A stretch of 64,000 bases of DNA from Lysinibacillus sp. B2A1 (GCA_002973635.1 CP027224.1:2056501-2120500); one strand, 5' to 3'. Counted from the first letter of the stretch, positions 36,991 to 47,044 are shown. Numbers and translations are program-made. The notes: a model not told the origin generated them from the sequence alone.

Positions 36991-37479
36991 CTAGGCAACG
37001 AAAGGTCTGTTCATACGTAATAAACCATAAATCATAAAGAATATCCCACCTGTTATAAGCGTGAGAATAATGTATAGGACAGCCTTCCCAGTTTCGCCAG
37101 ACCATCTATAGAATAGACGGTAAGTGAAGTATAGAGTGAAGCCAACAGCACCAAGTGAAGCAATGATGCCGATAAATGGAATAAATGAAACAATAATTAA
37201 ACCAGCATAAATTAGCGTATTTTTTAAAGCTGCAGCACGAACAGTTTCATTATCAACACCATCTGCTGTTAACAGGAAAAGGCTATAAACATTGATAAGT
37301 GGTATCCAAGCAATGTAAGCTATATCACCGAAGCCGTTTGTTTTAGAGGCCATAAAATAAATTAGTGCACTAACAACATATGCGATTAAACCTAATACAA
37401 GAGATGCAATAATAATCAACAAAAAAAATCCGCCTAACGCCGCATCATAATCATTGTAATAATAAGAATCATAGCTCAT
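36991..37479 (-). CDS. Four-helix membrane protein of unknown function
   Basis: 162 residues. A Tyr/Asp-rich N-terminus (MSYDSYYYNDYDAALGG) is followed by four membrane helices at about 15-43, 53-70, 88-112 and 132-150. GGGAGGTTTG precedes the ATG. Similar short multi-helix proteins with KTNGFGDIAYIAWIPLINVY-like text occur in Bacillales, but none has a known role that I can name. Confidence 0.65.
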   Translation of the reverse strand: MSYDSYYYNDYDAALGGFFLLIIIASLVLGLIAYVVSALIYFMASKTNGFGDIAYIAWIPLINVYSLFLLTADGVDNETVRAAALKNTLIYAGLIIVSFIPFIGIIASLGAVGFTLYFTYRLFYRWSGETGKAVLYIILTLITGGIFFMIYGLLRMNRPFVA

Positions 37480-37729
37480 CGATCAAACCTCCCTTCAAAT
37501 AAAAATACCCCCTAATCATAACAATCCTAAAATGTTAAATCCATAACAATTTATATGTAATATTTAGTGAAAATCGTATATTTGTACTAGGATAATTTCT
37601 TTAAATAAGGCTTTGATGATGTTTTTTTGAGCGGATACTGAAAAAATTGCAAAAAAAATCCTTGGAAATATTGGTATACTAGTTTTGAAGATTCATTTTT
37701 AAAAATTTCTAGATTAAAGGGGGATTGTC

Positions 37730-38422
37730 ATGTTACTAGTTGTTATTCTATGTGTAATACTGTGCATTTATTTCATGGAAAAAAATTATCGTAAAAGTAC
37801 CTATTATCAGCTGACTAAAAATCATATTTTAACAGTTAAATGGAATAAAGGAAGGTATGGTGAGTACTTAACTTCAAAAATTATTGAGAAACATGCATCG
37901 AAAAGTCATAGACAATTAGTTAATATGTATATTCCGAAAAGAAATTCGGATGAGTTAACAGAAATTGACCTTCTTTATATTGATCGAACTGGCTTATATG
38001 TATTGGAATCAAAAAATTATAGTGGTTGGATTTTCGGAAATGAAGCACATCAGCAATGGACGCAAACAATGCCGAAAAATAAGAGAAAATATAAATTTTT
38101 TAATCCAATCCGTCAAAATGCTATACATACCCGTGCTATTCAAGATTTTTTAAAGCTGCCAAACAAAGCCATTCATTCGGTTATTGTTTTTGGTGAAAGC
38201 TGTACATTAAAAAAAGTGGAGCTGACTTCCGCTAATATACATGTTTTAAAACGAGAGGAGTTAAAACATTTTATCCAAGCACGTCAAAAATCTGCTAGTC
38301 CAATTTTCTCTAAAGGCGATATTCAAGCCATTTACAATCAGTTGCTACCACAAATGCAAATTTCCAAGGCAATGAAGAAAAAACATATTCGCACGATTCA
38401 GCAAAGATATGGAAAGTCCTAA
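37730..38422 (+). CDS. NERD domain membrane-anchored protein
   Basis: 230 residues. A single N-terminal helix (residues 1-16) anchors a NERD (nuclease-related) domain. Its motifs are GRYGE (41-45), ELTEIDLL with D80, and VLESKNYSG with E93 and K95, the D-x(n)-ExK arrangement of the restriction-endonuclease-like fold. The C-terminus is basic. AAAGGGGGATTG precedes the ATG. It leads a three-gene cluster with an NTP pyrophosphohydrolase and an HNH nuclease. Activity on nucleic acid is inferred from the fold. Confidence 0.85.
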   Translation: MLLVVILCVILCIYFMEKNYRKSTYYQLTKNHILTVKWNKGRYGEYLTSKIIEKHASKSHRQLVNMYIPKRNSDELTEIDLLYIDRTGLYVLESKNYSGWIFGNEAHQQWTQTMPKNKRKYKFFNPIRQNAIHTRAIQDFLKLPNKAIHSVIVFGESCTLKKVELTSANIHVLKREELKHFIQARQKSASPIFSKGDIQAIYNQLLPQMQISKAMKKKHIRTIQQRYGKS

Positions 38423-38452
38423 ATGAAAAGGCTATCAAAAAGGAGCGATTAT

Positions 38453-38776
38453 ATGCCAATGTATAATAAATTAGTCCGTGATTTAATACCAGAAATAATA
38501 GAAGCGAGTGGCAAAAAAAGTGTAACAAGAATAGTAGAACAGGAAGAATATTTGGAAGAAATCAAAAAGAAAATGCAAGAGGAGGCTCTAGAATTTAAGG
38601 AGTCCGCTTCAGAAAAAGAGGCTATAGAAGAGCTTGCAGATATTTTAGAACTAGTTTACGCGGCCATACATAAGCTTGATGTTTCCTATGAGCAATTGGA
38701 GCAAATTCGTGCTCAAAAGAAAGAACAACGTGGAGGGTTTTCCAAAGGGATCTATTTGATGGAAGTAGAGGAGTAG
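38453..38776 (+). CDS. Nucleoside triphosphate pyrophosphohydrolase (MazG-like)
   Basis: 107 residues from the ATG at 38453 (AAAAAGGAGCG upstream; the ATG at 38423 lacks a site). The EExxEF-like MQEEALEFKES and EELADILELVYAAI are the metal-binding ExxE(x)nExxD elements of the all-alpha MazG/HisE superfamily; YNKLVRDLIPEII is the typical start of this subgroup. It hydrolyses (d)NTPs or modified nucleotides to monophosphates. It sits 30 bases after the NERD gene and 11 bases before the HNH gene. Confidence 0.85.
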   Translation: MPMYNKLVRDLIPEIIEASGKKSVTRIVEQEEYLEEIKKKMQEEALEFKESASEKEAIEELADILELVYAAIHKLDVSYEQLEQIRAQKKEQRGGFSKGIYLMEVEE

Positions 38777-38787
38777 GTGAAAGAAAC

Positions 38788-39771
38788 GTGTCACATGATT
38801 TAAGGGTCGGTGAAATACAGGAGAAATATATTACGGAGCATGAAATTTGGCAACATCTTAACAATTTCTATTATCGTTCATCTGTCGCAACTTCCTATAA
38901 ATATGTATTTTTTAAAGCATTACTTGAAAACTTATATAACGTAGAGGATGAATTAACACTTAGCTATGATCAAATTTTTTACTCTTTCACTAATATTTAT
39001 TGGAATTTAGTCATTCATCATCAATTAGTACAGTCCCCTAATAAAAATAAACCAGCTCGAGCTCAAACCATTTTGCAAAAGTATGTAAATGACTATAGTA
39101 TTCCATCCGAATGGCAATTTGATCAGCTTGCGGATTCTTTACAGTTGAAAATTGTCCATGATGTTAAACGTGACTGCAAGCAAAATGTGATTGGTGCATT
39201 TTATGGTGATACAGCAGGTGTATTCTATGCATTTGATATTAAACGTGCGCAATTTCGTTTTAATCGTCCTGTTTATGAGTTTATGAAAAAATATCAGCGT
39301 GTCCTTATGAATTTAACAAACTATCATTTGGTAAAATATTTAGAAAAAGTGAATGAAGCAACAAGTACAATGGCTTTGCTTTCCAAGATCGAAGTAATTT
39401 CAAAGCGTAGTTCATTAGAAACCTTTTACAAGGTGCTTACACAATTTGAACAAAATCGTTGCTTCTACTGTCATTGTGATTTATCATCTAGTCGCCGAAA
39501 AACACATGTCGACCATTTTATCCCTTGGAGCTTCGTTCAAAATGATAATCTATGGAATTTAGTATTAGCCTGCAATGATTGTAATTTACAGAAGAGTGAT
39601 AAAATTGCCACCCGCTTATATTTAGAAACAATGCTTATAAGAAATGATCATTTATCCTCCAGCGTAAACGAACCTTTTTACTTTCGTACATATGAAAATA
39701 CGAAACTTATAGATTTATATGATTACTCAATAATGAATGGATACACAACCTTATGGGAACCAAAAAGATAA
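38788..39771 (+). CDS. HNH endonuclease domain protein
   Basis: 327 residues. A long N-terminal part (1-220) without a known domain precedes an HNH domain: C225-F-Y-C228, THVDHF (H240, D242, H243), N257 region and C262-N-D-C265. All zinc and catalytic residues appear intact. The N-terminal part may recognise a target or partner. GTG start, 11 bases after the preceding gene. An architecture of unknown N-terminus plus HNH beside nucleotide-pool and NERD enzymes is reminiscent of restriction or abortive systems. Confidence 0.82.
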   Translation: MSHDLRVGEIQEKYITEHEIWQHLNNFYYRSSVATSYKYVFFKALLENLYNVEDELTLSYDQIFYSFTNIYWNLVIHHQLVQSPNKNKPARAQTILQKYVNDYSIPSEWQFDQLADSLQLKIVHDVKRDCKQNVIGAFYGDTAGVFYAFDIKRAQFRFNRPVYEFMKKYQRVLMNLTNYHLVKYLEKVNEATSTMALLSKIEVISKRSSLETFYKVLTQFEQNRCFYCHCDLSSSRRKTHVDHFIPWSFVQNDNLWNLVLACNDCNLQKSDKIATRLYLETMLIRNDHLSSSVNEPFYFRTYENTKLIDLYDYSIMNGYTTLWEPKR

Positions 39772-39862
39772 TAAGGTAAAAGGGTAAATCAATAAAAGCC
39801 TTAAATGTTTGCTACTCCACTTTTTGAGATATAATTTGTATGACAAATTAAAATATGGAGGA

Positions 39863-40099
39863 ATGCATAAGGCTGATATTAAATATGAAATTATTGAAAC
39901 ACTCGCTGTTTTATCAGAGGGGAATAAGGGTTGGAAGAAGGAATTAAATCTAATTAGCTGGAATGGTAGGGAAGCCAAATTTGATATTCGAGATTGGTCA
40001 GAGGATCATACAAAAATGGGAAAAGGTGTTACGCTTTCACCCGCTGAAAGGAAGATCTTAGCAGAGACACTTTCGAAATTATCAACTTCAAAATTATAA
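39863..40099 (+). CDS. YdbC-family PC4-like ssDNA-binding protein
   Basis: 78 residues. ADIKYEIIETLAVLSEGNKG, KELNLISWNGREAKFDIRDW and MGKGVTLSPAE match B. subtilis YdbC, a PC4-like single-stranded DNA-binding protein thought to act in transcription or DNA maintenance. The ATG lies unusually close to GGAGG (two bases), but the next alignable residues leave no better start. It lies about 90 bases after the HNH gene; operon membership is uncertain. Confidence 0.85.
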   Translation: MHKADIKYEIIETLAVLSEGNKGWKKELNLISWNGREAKFDIRDWSEDHTKMGKGVTLSPAERKILAETLSKLSTSKL

Positions 40100-40102
40100 A
40101 AG

Positions 40103-40131
40103 AAGGAGCCGTTCTGTGCGGCTCCTTTTAA
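40103..40131 (+). terminator. Terminator after ydbC-like gene
   Basis: AAGGAGCCG pairs perfectly with CGGCTCCTT around TTCTGTG and is followed by TT. Confidence 0.85.
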
Positions 40132-40252
40132 CCATTTTAATACTCCGTTTAACGTACTTGAAGCTGATCTACTACTAATTTAGTTAGTTGGTTAATAGCT
40201 AAATTAAAAAGGATGATATCTTTATTTTTAATTGTCACTTATTCATTATTGT

Positions 40253-40810
40253 TTAAAATAACTCAGAAAAGAAGTTTTTAGTTGTATCAACAATTGAATT
40301 GAAAGTAGAAGAAATGAAATCAAAAGCTACACTAATTGCCTTTTTTACAGCATCTATCACACCAACAAAAACATCTACAACTTTATTCATAATGTCTTGT
40401 ATAAAAGCTCCAACTTTATCAGCAAGGGTAAGGATGATTATTTGCGTTGCAGGATGTTCTTCACCAAAATCTGTCAATGAATCATAAAATTTATTAATCA
40501 TGTCTTCTGACTTTTTTATTGCTTCTTCTTTTTTCTTACGCATATTCTCAAAAAAATCTGTTTTATTCACATTATTATTTTCTAATTGTTTAACATTTTC
40601 TTTTAAGCCTAATTCTTCTTGTTCATAAAAATTATTAACATTCTGCTGATATTCTTGTGTTAATTTTTGCAATTCATCAGGTGTATCGGATACTGAAGGG
40701 GCTTGAAGTCCGATGTATCCTGCTAAAGAAAATTCATTAGTAGACTCTCCTACATAAGCATCTCTTATTTGATTCATAATGCTGCTAAAATTTTTTACTG
40801 CAACTGTCAT
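40253..40810 (-). CDS. Orphan helical protein with amphipathic C-terminus
   Basis: 185 residues, family not recognised. Residues 45-115 are highly charged and Glu/Asn/Lys-rich with coiled-coil character. Residues 125-185 (AFIQDIMNKVVDVFVGVIDA, then AISVAFDFISSTFNS) form long amphipathic or hydrophobic helices without charged breaks typical of true multi-pass proteins. No signal peptide. AAGGAGG precedes the ATG. The plan resembles helical effector or pore-forming proteins only in outline. It lies beside the NERD/HNH cluster. Confidence 0.6.
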   Translation of the reverse strand: MTVAVKNFSSIMNQIRDAYVGESTNEFSLAGYIGLQAPSVSDTPDELQKLTQEYQQNVNNFYEQEELGLKENVKQLENNNVNKTDFFENMRKKKEEAIKKSEDMINKFYDSLTDFGEEHPATQIIILTLADKVGAFIQDIMNKVVDVFVGVIDAVKKAISVAFDFISSTFNSIVDTTKNFFSELF

Positions 40811-41022
40811 AATATTTCCTCCTTAGTAATTTATATTAAAAAAATATAGTTTATTCCATAAAAGATAAAAATAGTTGTGATGAGTGTTCTTATTTGTTGA
40901 TTCAAAAAAATAGGCAGCCAAAAAGCGACCAAACAATTAAACTAATATGGATTTCTTTGGATTTTAGTGTAGCTCATTGGAAAGTACATGGACTAAAATG
41001 GGCTACAATACACACTTTTTGA

Positions 41023-41439
41023 CTAAATGCTATAATGCAAGTGGAATGTTCCAGTGCTATTTGGCTTGTTAGAATGAATGCGGATTTTTAGAGATGTCTG
41101 TGAAAAAGTATTTGTTTTAATAGTCGTTGATAACTTCTGTCCCTGAAGTACTGCTTTAAAACTTTTATGTTCAGGATAATTCGTATCTATATACACATCA
41201 AAGACTGAGCCATCTGGTGCTCCATCTATCCAACCATCTGCACTGATATTTACTGGACAATATTTTGAATACTCAAATGTCCAGTCTCCGTTCCCATTAA
41301 ATGAAATCTTTTCCTCTATATCTCCACTTATACCTTCTTGAGGAACAGGAGTTAAGTCTACTGTATTTTCATTATCTGATAGTTCAGCATACTTTAACGC
41401 TGTTTCGCCTAATTTTTTCAAATACTCTTTATACTCCAT
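41023..41439 (-). CDS. Orphan protein, predicted beta-rich
   Basis: 138 residues from the ATG at 41439 (GAGGTG upstream; the GTG at 41448 is inside that site). After a short helix (YLKKLGETALKYAEL) the rest is rich in Asn, Ser, Thr and aromatic residues and looks like a beta-sandwich (WTFEYSKYCPVNISADGWID, FDVYIDTNYPEHKSFKAVLQ). No family recognised. Same strand as the helical orphan 212 bases downstream; the two could form a small accessory unit. Confidence 0.55.
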   Translation of the reverse strand: MEYKEYLKKLGETALKYAELSDNENTVDLTPVPQEGISGDIEEKISFNGNGDWTFEYSKYCPVNISADGWIDGAPDGSVFDVYIDTNYPEHKSFKAVLQGQKLSTTIKTNTFSQTSLKIRIHSNKPNSTGTFHLHYSI

Positions 41440-41751
41440 AAAATACACCTCTTCCTTTTATTGTGAGATTATTTCCTATATATTGTATGTTAAGGCACAA
41501 TAATCTAATATTCAACGTTATTATACATTTTTAAACGTTAAGTATTCTTAACGTAAGAATAAAGCCTTTAATATGAAATTTGCCATTTCTACAGGTTTTT
41601 ACATACCTAGATAAAAGTATCAAACGGCTAGTGATTTGTATTTTAACAATGTAAAATATGTTTAGGAGTCATCTTCTGTCGATTCAAACGGATTATATGA
41701 AGAGGCTCAAATTTCGAGTTAGTTTTAAATATGATGAATGGAGGATACATA

Positions 41752-42471
41752 GTGGACAATTTTTTTAATCAAATCTCAACTTTTTTAAACATATCATTAC
41801 CTCAAGAAATTATGAATGCTTTCGACAATCCAATCTATTTGAAGCACAAGAATGATTTTATGATACGATTATTATCCTTTGAAGAAGCAACAGAAGTGTA
41901 TTTATACCTTAATGAAGATGTTAATAGTTCAGAGGTTTTTCCATTATGGACAGATGATAATTCCAATTATGTGGGTGTTTACATGATTGGGTCACTGACA
42001 GGTAAAGTTTGCTATATAAACCATGAGGAAATCGACTTGTCCCCAGTGTACCCTAATATACAAACGTTCATAAAAAACCTATTAGAAAATCCTGAAAGTG
42101 ATTGGTATGAACTTCCGAAATATTACCCCCTGTCCAAAGAGCATACTGATGATCTGCTATTAAGGCAGGATGTACAAGCCATTGTAGAATTGAAGAACCT
42201 TCTTAAAACCCCTGAATTAGATGAAGAAAAAAGAACTCAATATTTGTTTTCAATTATGGCTTTGACTCCTTACACACAATTGCATGAAATTATTCCCTTA
42301 TTAGAAGACTCGGATATGTGGGTACAGGAGAGAGCTGCTGAAATTCTAGGTTTCCATAGATACTTGCCCGCTAGAGAAAAATTAAATTGGGTTAAAGAAC
42401 ACGGGCAATATAACGGGAAAATGGCGGCTGAATTAGCGTTAAAAAGAATAAGAATGGAATTAAAGAGCTAA
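41752..42471 (+). CDS. SMI1/KNR4 (SUKH)-like protein with HEAT-like C-terminus
   Basis: 239 residues from the GTG at 41752 (GGAGG spaced seven bases; the ATG at 41731 precedes that site). Residues 20-115 carry SUKH-type text: LPQEIMNAF, FPLWTDDNSNYVGVYMIG, GKVCYINHEEIDLSPVYP and FIKNLLENP. Residues 150-239 form helical repeats (EIIPLLEDSDMWVQERAAEI, then LGFHRYLPAREKLNWV) resembling HEAT repeats. SUKH proteins often act as immunity proteins to toxin nucleases or deaminases; no toxin gene is seen next to it. Confidence 0.7.
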   Translation: MDNFFNQISTFLNISLPQEIMNAFDNPIYLKHKNDFMIRLLSFEEATEVYLYLNEDVNSSEVFPLWTDDNSNYVGVYMIGSLTGKVCYINHEEIDLSPVYPNIQTFIKNLLENPESDWYELPKYYPLSKEHTDDLLLRQDVQAIVELKNLLKTPELDEEKRTQYLFSIMALTPYTQLHEIIPLLEDSDMWVQERAAEILGFHRYLPAREKLNWVKEHGQYNGKMAAELALKRIRMELKS

Positions 42472-42596
42472 AACAAAAATAAGCAATAACATATTAGAGG
42501 TTTGTTCTTTATATCTCTACAAAATGCTAATGTTCTTATTGATATAAAAGAAAGGTTCTGACTATCTACAATCTTTGCGAACATAGCCAATAAAAA

Positions 42597-42641
42597 AGAG
42601 CCTGTATCGATACTTGGTAATTTAAGATACAGGCTTTTAAT
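42597..42641. terminator. Bidirectional terminator
   Basis: AGCCTGTATC and GATACAGGCT with flanking A- and T-runs, between the convergent SUKH and nitroreductase genes. Confidence 0.75.
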
Positions 42642-42702
42642 TTCAATGTTAAGTTGTTGTTACATATATTTAACACTATGGGTTTTTTATTAAATCTTTC
42701 TT

Positions 42703-43329
42703 TTATATAAATTTCGCAATGTCATTTAAAGCCAGGCGTGAGGTGCCGTAAGCGGGTGCAGCTGCTTTGCCGATAGCGATTAATACAATTGGAACTAGAT
42801 GATCTGCTAATTCAAAGTGCTTTGCAAAAGCTTCCTTATTGAAGCCTCCCATTGTAACAGTATCGTATCCCATGTCTTTAGCTAAAAGCATAATTTGCAT
42901 AGAAATTAAGCCTGCATCGAAGGTTGCTATATTTTTTAGAATTTCTTTAGGCAGATTTGGGTAGAGCTTTAACGAATTTTCGATCATACTATTTTTTGTT
43001 GCCTCATCCATATAGCCCTGCTCGAAGTTTTTAGTATAAACTTCCTCAACATTTTTGTACATCTCCGTATCACCTAATACAGCAATAATAGCAGAGGCAG
43101 TTTCAATTTGCTCCTGGTTATTAGCAATCTGGCGTAATTCTTTTTTTACAGTTGGATCTTGAATCACTAAAAAGCGCCATGGTTGTAAATTACTTGATGA
43201 AGGTGCTGTTGTTGCCTCCGTAAGTAATTCCTCTAATTCAGCTTGTGTAATTTTATAATTGGCTTCATATTTACGTACTGATTTTCGCTCATGCATTACT
43301 TTATTTAAATAACTTTTTGTTATCGTCAT
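42703..43329 (-). CDS. Nitroreductase family FMN protein
   Basis: 208 residues. HERKSVRKYE and the PSSSNLQPWRF motif (FMN contact) open the fold; DAGLISMQIMLLAKDMGYDTVTMGGF is the second family block. These enzymes reduce nitro compounds, quinones or enones with NAD(P)H and FMN. The physiological substrate is unknown. Monocistronic. Confidence 0.9.
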   Translation of the reverse strand: MTITKSYLNKVMHERKSVRKYEANYKITQAELEELLTEATTAPSSSNLQPWRFLVIQDPTVKKELRQIANNQEQIETASAIIAVLGDTEMYKNVEEVYTKNFEQGYMDEATKNSMIENSLKLYPNLPKEILKNIATFDAGLISMQIMLLAKDMGYDTVTMGGFNKEAFAKHFELADHLVPIVLIAIGKAAAPAYGTSRLALNDIAKFI

Positions 43330-43573
43330 TGTTTAAAAAAACCCCTTTTTTCTATGATGAAATTTACTATACGATAGTTTTTGAAAAAATCCAAGTAAAT
43401 TGCTCGAATTAGAGCGGATTGATTTGCGTATTATTTATCTAAAGAAATCATAGTAAAATTTGAGTACTTACCCATTATGTAAAAAGTTACAAAAAAAACA
43501 TATTTATCGTAGTCTACTCCCTTTATACTAGAGATAACTATAGAACTAAAATAATATGAATGGGTGAAGGTAA

Positions 43574-45604
43574 ATGAAGAAACTATTAGGTAATTTAAAA
43601 ATTTTTGCAAAAATTGGTATACTTATTCCCATCATCACTATATTTCTAGGTGGCATGTCCTTCTTAAGTTATTTAAAAGCGTCGAATGAACTTGGAAACT
43701 CGATTGAACATGAGATGTCATTATTAGCTGACCATGTGTCTAATTCTGTTGAAAATAAATTACATGCACATAATCAGCTAATCTATAGTGCTAAATCTGC
43801 AATAGAAACTGCAGATAATAGTATGTCAAGAGAACAATTTACACGCTTTGTTGAGCAGTTACTGCCATTAAATAAGGAAACCTATGGGATGGGGCTTTGG
43901 CTTGAAAAGGACGCTGCCAATGGAGAGATTTTTGGACCATATGCCTATAAAGATGGAGAAAAAATTGTCTATACAGATGTATATCAAGATCCAGCTTATG
44001 CCTTCCATCAACAGGAGTGGTACAAAAATAGCTTACAATCCAGTGACATTATACATACAGAGCCTTTTTTTGATGAAGCTTTAGGAGAGATGTTTATTAC
44101 TTTTGGTATTCAAGTTCTAAAGGGACAAACCCCAATTGGCGTTATCACAGGTGATTATGTTCTTGAATCTATCCAATCCATTATATCTGAGGTGAAAATA
44201 CGAGAAAGTGGTTATGCATTTATAATTGATGATAAGGGAACATTTTTAACACATCCTGATGTAAAGAAGGTAAATAAAGAAACGGTTCAGGACTATTTAA
44301 AAATTCCTATCGAACAAATTGCTGGGGATAAAAAATTGATTCAAACAGTGGTTAATGGTAAAGAATACACATTGCAATATAAACAGATACAAGGAATGCC
44401 TTGGAAGCTTATTTTAATTGTTCCGACAACTGAGTTATATAGTGAAGTACAAGCAATGCTATATCAACAAATTATTGTTAGTATTATTCTTATCTGTGTA
44501 ATATCCGTAATTATCTATTTAATTGCACGCTATATTCGTCAGGAAGTGCGTACAATAAATGGCCATTTAGGCAATCTTGCTACAGGTGATTTAACTCAAA
44601 GAATGTCGATAAATACAAAGGATGAATTTGGCGAGATGGCACAGTATTATAATGATTCAGTAGATGCATTAGGAACAATGATGAAGCAAATCGTAGCTGA
44701 AACAGACACAGTTGCCTCCACTGCTGAAGAACTAACAGCTAGTGTCCAAGAGGTTAGTAAATCCGTCACAGAGGTAGCCGTCTCTATGCAAAACGTGGCA
44801 GAGAATACCAGCAAGCAACAGACAGTTAGCAATCAACTAACTTCTGTCACATCCGCTTTAGGTGAGGATATGCATTTTGCTGTTAATGCCTTAGACAGTG
44901 CCGTTCAGCAATCTGCAACAACCTCTCAGATTGCAAGTGGAGGCTCCAAGCAAATCCGTGCCTTCGTGAATGAAATTACGGAGCTGCATACACAAGTGGA
45001 AAATAGTGCAAATCTGATAAGTAGCTTAAAAAATCAATCCGTCCAAATCGAAAAGATGAGCGAACTTATTTCATCCATAACAGACCAAACAAATTTATTG
45101 TCCTTAAATGCAGCGATTGAAGCAGCACGTGCAGGAGAAGCAGGGAAAGGCTTTGCAGTAGTTGCAGGGGAAGTAAAGGCATTGGCAACACAAACAAGCC
45201 ATGCCTCACAAGACATTGCCACTGTTGTTCGGACGATTCAAGAGCAAATCAATGAGGCTGTTTCGATGATGGAGCAAAGTCGTAAAATTGCTCACCATGG
45301 CATTGATTCTGTACAGCAGGCTGGAAGTACCTTTGATGCAATCAGCAATGCGATTGAAGACTTAAAACAAATGATTGAAAGGACGAGTACCAATACATCA
45401 AATGCCTATGAAAAGCTACATGACATGACTTCGAAGGTTCAAGAAATTAGTCAGCAAGCAATGGCAACCAATGACCATACTTTAAATGTGTCAGCCATCA
45501 CAGAGGAGCAGGCTTCTACCATGAATGAAATGGCAGTAGCCTCTGAACAATTAGCACAACTGGCACAGGATCTTCAGGAGGAAACAGGTAAATTTACTAT
45601 ATAG
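43574..45604 (+). CDS. Methyl-accepting chemotaxis protein, double-Cache type
   Basis: 676 residues. TM1 lies at about 10-30. A large extracellular dCache-type domain follows (about 35-290, with [20 protein letters not shown] and [22 protein letters not shown]), then TM2 (about 298-320), HAMP and the signalling hairpin with tip [32 protein letters not shown]. dCache domains usually bind amino acids or other small metabolites directly; the ligand is not predictable. Monocistronic, with a terminator. Confidence 0.93.
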   Translation: MKKLLGNLKIFAKIGILIPIITIFLGGMSFLSYLKASNELGNSIEHEMSLLADHVSNSVENKLHAHNQLIYSAKSAIETADNSMSREQFTRFVEQLLPLNKETYGMGLWLEKDAANGEIFGPYAYKDGEKIVYTDVYQDPAYAFHQQEWYKNSLQSSDIIHTEPFFDEALGEMFITFGIQVLKGQTPIGVITGDYVLESIQSIISEVKIRESGYAFIIDDKGTFLTHPDVKKVNKETVQDYLKIPIEQIAGDKKLIQTVVNGKEYTLQYKQIQGMPWKLILIVPTTELYSEVQAMLYQQIIVSIILICVISVIIYLIARYIRQEVRTINGHLGNLATGDLTQRMSINTKDEFGEMAQYYNDSVDALGTMMKQIVAETDTVASTAEELTASVQEVSKSVTEVAVSMQNVAENTSKQQTVSNQLTSVTSALGEDMHFAVNALDSAVQQSATTSQIASGGSKQIRAFVNEITELHTQVENSANLISSLKNQSVQIEKMSELISSITDQTNLLSLNAAIEAARAGEAGKGFAVVAGEVKALATQTSHASQDIATVVRTIQEQINEAVSMMEQSRKIAHHGIDSVQQAGSTFDAISNAIEDLKQMIERTSTNTSNAYEKLHDMTSKVQEISQQAMATNDHTLNVSAITEEQASTMNEMAVASEQLAQLAQDLQEETGKFTI

Positions 45605-45610
45605 TACATT

Positions 45611-45653
45611 GAAAAGACCATTGTCTAATTATTAGGACGATGGTCTTTTTTGA
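45611..45653. terminator. Terminator after MCP
   Basis: AAAGACCAT and ATGGTCTTTTTT pair around a 20-base loop containing GTC/GAC; it lies between convergent genes. Confidence 0.85.
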
Positions 45654-45660
45654 ACGAGTA

Positions 45661-46902
45661 TTATCTAAATTTAAATGCTTCAAAGTCTATCATGATATCG
45701 TTATTATGGGATTTCAACTGCTTAGTAAAATGCTTGACCATTTTGTCAGGACCACATAGATAGACTTGGGTATTTGCTGGTACATGATAATTTTCAAATG
45801 ACAGCCTGTCCATTTGGGCAGTATCAATAAAATTTACTTTAAACTGCTGATTACTTACGGCATACGATTGTAAGTAATCTTTATAGATTGCATTGTCCTC
45901 CCCTTGATAAGTGTAAAATAATTCAATAGTACGATCAAAGGGCTGTGACTGCAAATAAGATAAAAAAGGAGTAATACCGATGCCGCCTGCAATCCAAATT
46001 TGTGATTGGGGACCTTTTTCGAAATTTAATTGCCCATATGGTCCATTAAGAGCAACAGCTGTATTTATTTTTATAGAGTGATAAACTTGGTGTGTAAAAT
46101 CTCCAAGTACCTTTATAGTAACGAAAATTCTTTCACCATCCCCACTAGAAATTGAAAAGGGATGTGGTGCCTTGTCTAATCCATCTTGAAAAAATTTTAT
46201 AAAAACAAATTGACCAAATTGAAAGGGGATTTTTTTATCAAGTGTTAGCTCAAGCTCAATTACATTCGAGCCCATTTGTTGTATGCCTGTAATTTTACCT
46301 GTGTATTTAAAAAACATATCCTGATACATCGTTAGCATATATAATGCTGACATAAATCCTATAGTTGTTGTAATGGCGGTGAAAATGCCTAAAGGTGTAG
46401 GTTGTAGTAAATCGTATTTACTAGAAAAATATGCATGATATATTCCGAAGGTATAGGGAATTAGCATGAATCGATGAATAATCCGCCAGTGTTCATATTT
46501 TAGGAATTTTGCAAGAAAGGCTATTAAAATAAGGGCAATAAAGCCATATTGGCCAAGCTCTCCTAGCTCTTTAGAAAATTCACTAAGAGAAGAGTCAAAT
46601 TCTTTATCCTCTGGAACCATCTCTTGCAACTGTCCGTGTAAAATCACCAATGCCAGTGAAATAATAGCTATATATTTATGGTAGCGATAGACATTTTCTA
46701 GACCATGAAACCATCGATCTAACAATTTCATTCTAGTTGATAATAAAAAAACAAGAAAGAAACCGGTAATTGCCAAGCCTCCAATCATGTGACTAAGCTT
46801 ATCCAAAGAATGGAGCGGCTCTATCGGTGTAGCAAAAAACCAAAGTAAAGCGCTGGTTCCCATAATAAGTATAATAAATGTGATACCTCTAATTGATTTC
46901 AT
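45661..46902 (-). CDS. Ferric-reductase-like transmembrane flavoprotein
   Basis: 413 residues from the ATG at 46902 (GGAGGTTATTT upstream). The N-terminal half has about six helices with conserved haem-ligand candidates (RYHKYIAIISLALVILHGQ and HWRIIHRFMLIPYTFGIYHAYF). The C-terminal half is a ferredoxin-NADP reductase module: FAD motif HPFSISS, NAD motif GGIGITPFLSYL, and the end YLCGPDKMVKHF. It belongs to the ferric reductase/NOX-like group that moves electrons from NAD(P)H across the membrane. The acceptor is unknown. Confidence 0.87.
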   Translation of the reverse strand: MKSIRGITFIILIMGTSALLWFFATPIEPLHSLDKLSHMIGGLAITGFFLVFLLSTRMKLLDRWFHGLENVYRYHKYIAIISLALVILHGQLQEMVPEDKEFDSSLSEFSKELGELGQYGFIALILIAFLAKFLKYEHWRIIHRFMLIPYTFGIYHAYFSSKYDLLQPTPLGIFTAITTTIGFMSALYMLTMYQDMFFKYTGKITGIQQMGSNVIELELTLDKKIPFQFGQFVFIKFFQDGLDKAPHPFSISSGDGERIFVTIKVLGDFTHQVYHSIKINTAVALNGPYGQLNFEKGPQSQIWIAGGIGITPFLSYLQSQPFDRTIELFYTYQGEDNAIYKDYLQSYAVSNQQFKVNFIDTAQMDRLSFENYHVPANTQVYLCGPDKMVKHFTKQLKSHNNDIMIDFEAFKFR

Positions 46903-47044
46903 AAATAACCTCCAGTACTTATTTTTATCTAAAATCATTCTATATATACAATAAGTTCCTGAAATGGTTCTGAAAATTAAGCGTAGTAATTATCATATTT
47001 TTTACAATTTACCCCAACTTGAAATAAAATGGGAGTGTATGTTC

